Positions 18,804 to 20,424 of a DNA stretch of 20,424 nucleotides are shown one piece after another (within the stretch, counting starts at the first letter, position 1; every line of letters begins with the position of its first letter). The DNA is from Dicyema japonicum. Its lineage: Eukaryota > Dicyemida > Rhombozoa > Dicyemidae. Below the pieces are notes generated by a model. The model was given only the letters and a program-made list of their open reading frames with translations. It ran no database searches and had not been told where the DNA came from. The DNA lies in NCBI GenBank assembly GCA_011109175.1, contig RDEW01000029.1, positions 1-20,424 of the forward strand, in the 5' to 3' direction. The translations under genes and the position numbers were made by a program.

Positions 18804-19552
18804 ATGGCTTATGTGATAGTTATGAATTCACATAAAGGGCAAGATCAGAGTCTCGCTTAATTAACTCGTATGTTTGTTGAACTGTTGAATTCTTCAAAAG
18901 ATGGTCTACTTGACTTACGAGAAGTTGAAATTTTATAAAATATTGCAGGCAGTCTCTAAACTACCAATACATAATAATCGTAGAATATACGACATAATAA
19001 ACGTACTCGATGGAATCGGTCTTCTAGAAAAGATATCTATGAACTACATTAGATTGATGAAGACAAATTTAAATTTTAGTTCTAATAAAAGTGATCCTTC
19101 TAAAGAGGCTTGTCGGCTTCGAGAAGATATCAAATTTCTTAGAAACTACGAGAAGGATCTAGAAAAGGAGGTCACTGATGCAATGCAATGTACCACAAAA
19201 ATGTGGAATGACACCGACTGTTGACATTCCCTAAATTTTGTCCAAAGTTCTGATATCTCGCCAATTTTTAAAAATCAGACAGTTTTTGCAGTTCATGCTC
19301 CACAGGAAGCTCGGTTATCTTTTACTAGAACATTTGTTTGCCTGTTATTTTACTCATTAGGGACGGAAGGGAGGTCAACTCCGTGTTTTCTGCGATTCAG
19401 GGACTGTGTCGGTTGTCCTTATAGATGAATTCACCAAAGATAACTCTAAGAGCACTCCCGTTTTCCTTAACAAGGTTGATTTTTCTGGGAATGACTGCTA
19501 CATCTTTAAAATGAAGGAAGATGAAAGTCTGGCTGACTGCTTTAAGGATTAA
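18804..19552 (+). CDS. E2F-family transcription factor gene, possibly decaying
   Basis: E2F proteins bind TTTSSCGC promoter sites with a DP partner and control S-phase genes under pocket-protein repression. Exon 1 (18804-18923; first ATG after an in-frame stop, next ATG at 18822) gives SLA(stop)LTRMFVELLNSS and GLLDLRE. A 25-nt intron (18924-18948) follows. Exon 2 (18949-19335) gives AVSKLPIHNNRRIYDIINVL, then GIGLLEKISMNYIRLM. This completes the winged-helix domain with the RRIYDI signature. It then carries a Leu/Glu-rich dimerisation helix and the marked-box start SSDISPIFKNQTVFAVHAP. A second 25-nt intron is 19336-19360. Exon 3 gives GGQLRVFCDSGTVSVVLI and ends in DCYIFKMKEDESLADCFKD, resembling the DYxF...DLF pocket-binding motif. 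In-frame TAA (18858) and TGA (19222) interrupt it. All three domains keep their order, so identity is secure and integrity is not. Confidence 0.82.
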
Positions 19553-19850
19553 CTTTTATATTTTTGTGTTAAGTAAATTAAAATTTTTGCTACTCGGAGT
19601 TACCCAAGGAAGGCAACTGGGCTGTTTTATCTCCAGTATCCCCACAGGGCTCTTTAAAGTGCATAATCTTCTAGAAAGGATTGTCTTTTGTTTGGACGCT
19701 TACTTTTGCTGAGGGGTTTATGGAATGGTTGCTAGTAAAGTTGGGGTAACCAGCTAATTTCTTCTTTTGCAGGTATCTCCAAGTATTGGGCTAAATAAGA
19801 TTGGAATTCTGAACGTTCGGGTAAACTATGCTTTTTTAGTTCTGAAATAT
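19553..19850 (+). pseudogene. Possible decayed LINE reverse-transcriptase fragment
   Basis: LLGVTQGRQLGCFISS (near 19582-19632) resembles the GVQQGDPLGPxLF block of reverse transcriptases. FCLDAYF (near 19687-19710) stands where the YLDD box would follow, and VSPSIGLNKIGIL (near 19774) resembles the next block. The spacing fits, but the Asp-Asp and many key residues are lost. It could be a remnant of the LINE-B lineage. The evidence is weak. Confidence 0.38.
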
Positions 19851-20424
19851 AGCGCGTAGGATGTCTTCTGAGTTTGCAACATGCTTAGGGATTAGGTGAA
19901 ATTGCAATTTGTTTAAGTTTAATGACTCTTTGAAATTTGGCTATTTTGCATAAATTTGATAATTTTTCTTTGAAGTGAAAATTTTCAACAGTTATTCATT
20001 TTTAACATGACATCTTTGAATAGGCCAGTTGGAAAATTAGAAATAGGATGTCAGAAGTTGAGAAATAGCAGTAGCTAAAAGGCTGTGAACACATCAGACT
20101 GGGATAATAGTGTTCGATATCGTTCTAACCACCCTTTCCGTACGAAAGGATTCTACCGTTTCAACGGCTGACTAATAGATATGGTCTCTGTGAAGTCTGA
20201 GGAAACTACTTACATTTCCTTTGATTGCAGAATCGTTGATTATTGGAGGGAAATTGTTTATAGGGTGTCCGGTTAAAAATGAATGGGGTTTCCCACAGTT
20301 GGAATGAAATTGACCTTAATTCCATGAGCCACAGACATACTCGAGAAGGTTAACCGACATTCCTCTATGAATTGGTGACAGTAATTGAATTATCCTTACA
20401 AGATTTAGAATATGTATAGAATCT
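19851..20424. other. Right end of window without recognised feature
   Basis: I see no open frame of note, no RNA gene and no clear repeat in this stretch. Confidence 0.5.

Noticed and set aside
19220-19247. A 28-nt intron removing the in-frame TGA of E2F
   Set aside because: gttgac...caaag has GT and AG ends, but splicing it shifts the frame away from the marked-box residues that follow in the unspliced frame.

Overview
The window looks like AT-rich nuclear DNA from an animal with extremely short introns. Three unrelated coding units (beta-tubulin copies, an E2F gene, an unrecognised minus-strand gene) carry GT...AG introns of about 25-31 nt that keep the reading frame when removed. E2F with a recognisable pocket-protein motif, several non-LTR retrotransposon families, one with a 2A peptide, and a tRNA-derived SINE argue for an animal. 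From general knowledge, dicyemid mesozoans (introns averaging about 26 bp) fit best. This is inference, not proof.

Positions 1-10716 form a very large imperfect inverted duplication. The left arm (1-5881) and right arm (7611-10716) are each about 3.1 kb once a retrotransposon inserted only in the left arm is removed, and they flank a unique spacer of about 1.7 kb. From the inside outwards each arm holds the restriction-like nuclease end of a LINE, an intron-containing beta-tubulin pseudogene, the 3' part of another LINE (LINE-D), and a gene-poor end of about 360 bp. The left arm is interrupted at 1332-4107 by a nearly full-length LINE (LINE-A) with an 11-bp target-site duplication; the right arm preserves the empty site. 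LINE-A encodes a 2A motif, an APE endonuclease and a reverse transcriptase, but its frame is broken by indels.

Positions 10717-14760 are a graveyard of mobile elements: a minus-strand LINE-B tail (about 11415-12150), a stretch with one nearly open but unrecognised frame, a recent tandem duplication of about 185 bp (13470-13838) directly upstream of a LINE endonuclease fragment (13844-14440), and a tRNA-derived SINE (14556-14755).

Positions 14806-15972 appear to hold a multi-exon minus-strand gene that I cannot name. A plus-strand LINE-B tail (about 16840-17575) and a truncated relative of LINE-A on the minus strand (17965-18672) follow. An E2F transcription factor gene lies at 18804-19552 with three exons, two 25-nt introns and two in-frame stop codons, so it may be a young pseudogene. 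A possible decayed LINE reverse-transcriptase fragment follows it, and the last 570 bases show nothing I can identify.

There is no operon-like cooperation. The window is best read as a host region reshaped by segmental inverted duplication and by at least four LINE lineages plus a SINE, with few genes likely to be intact.
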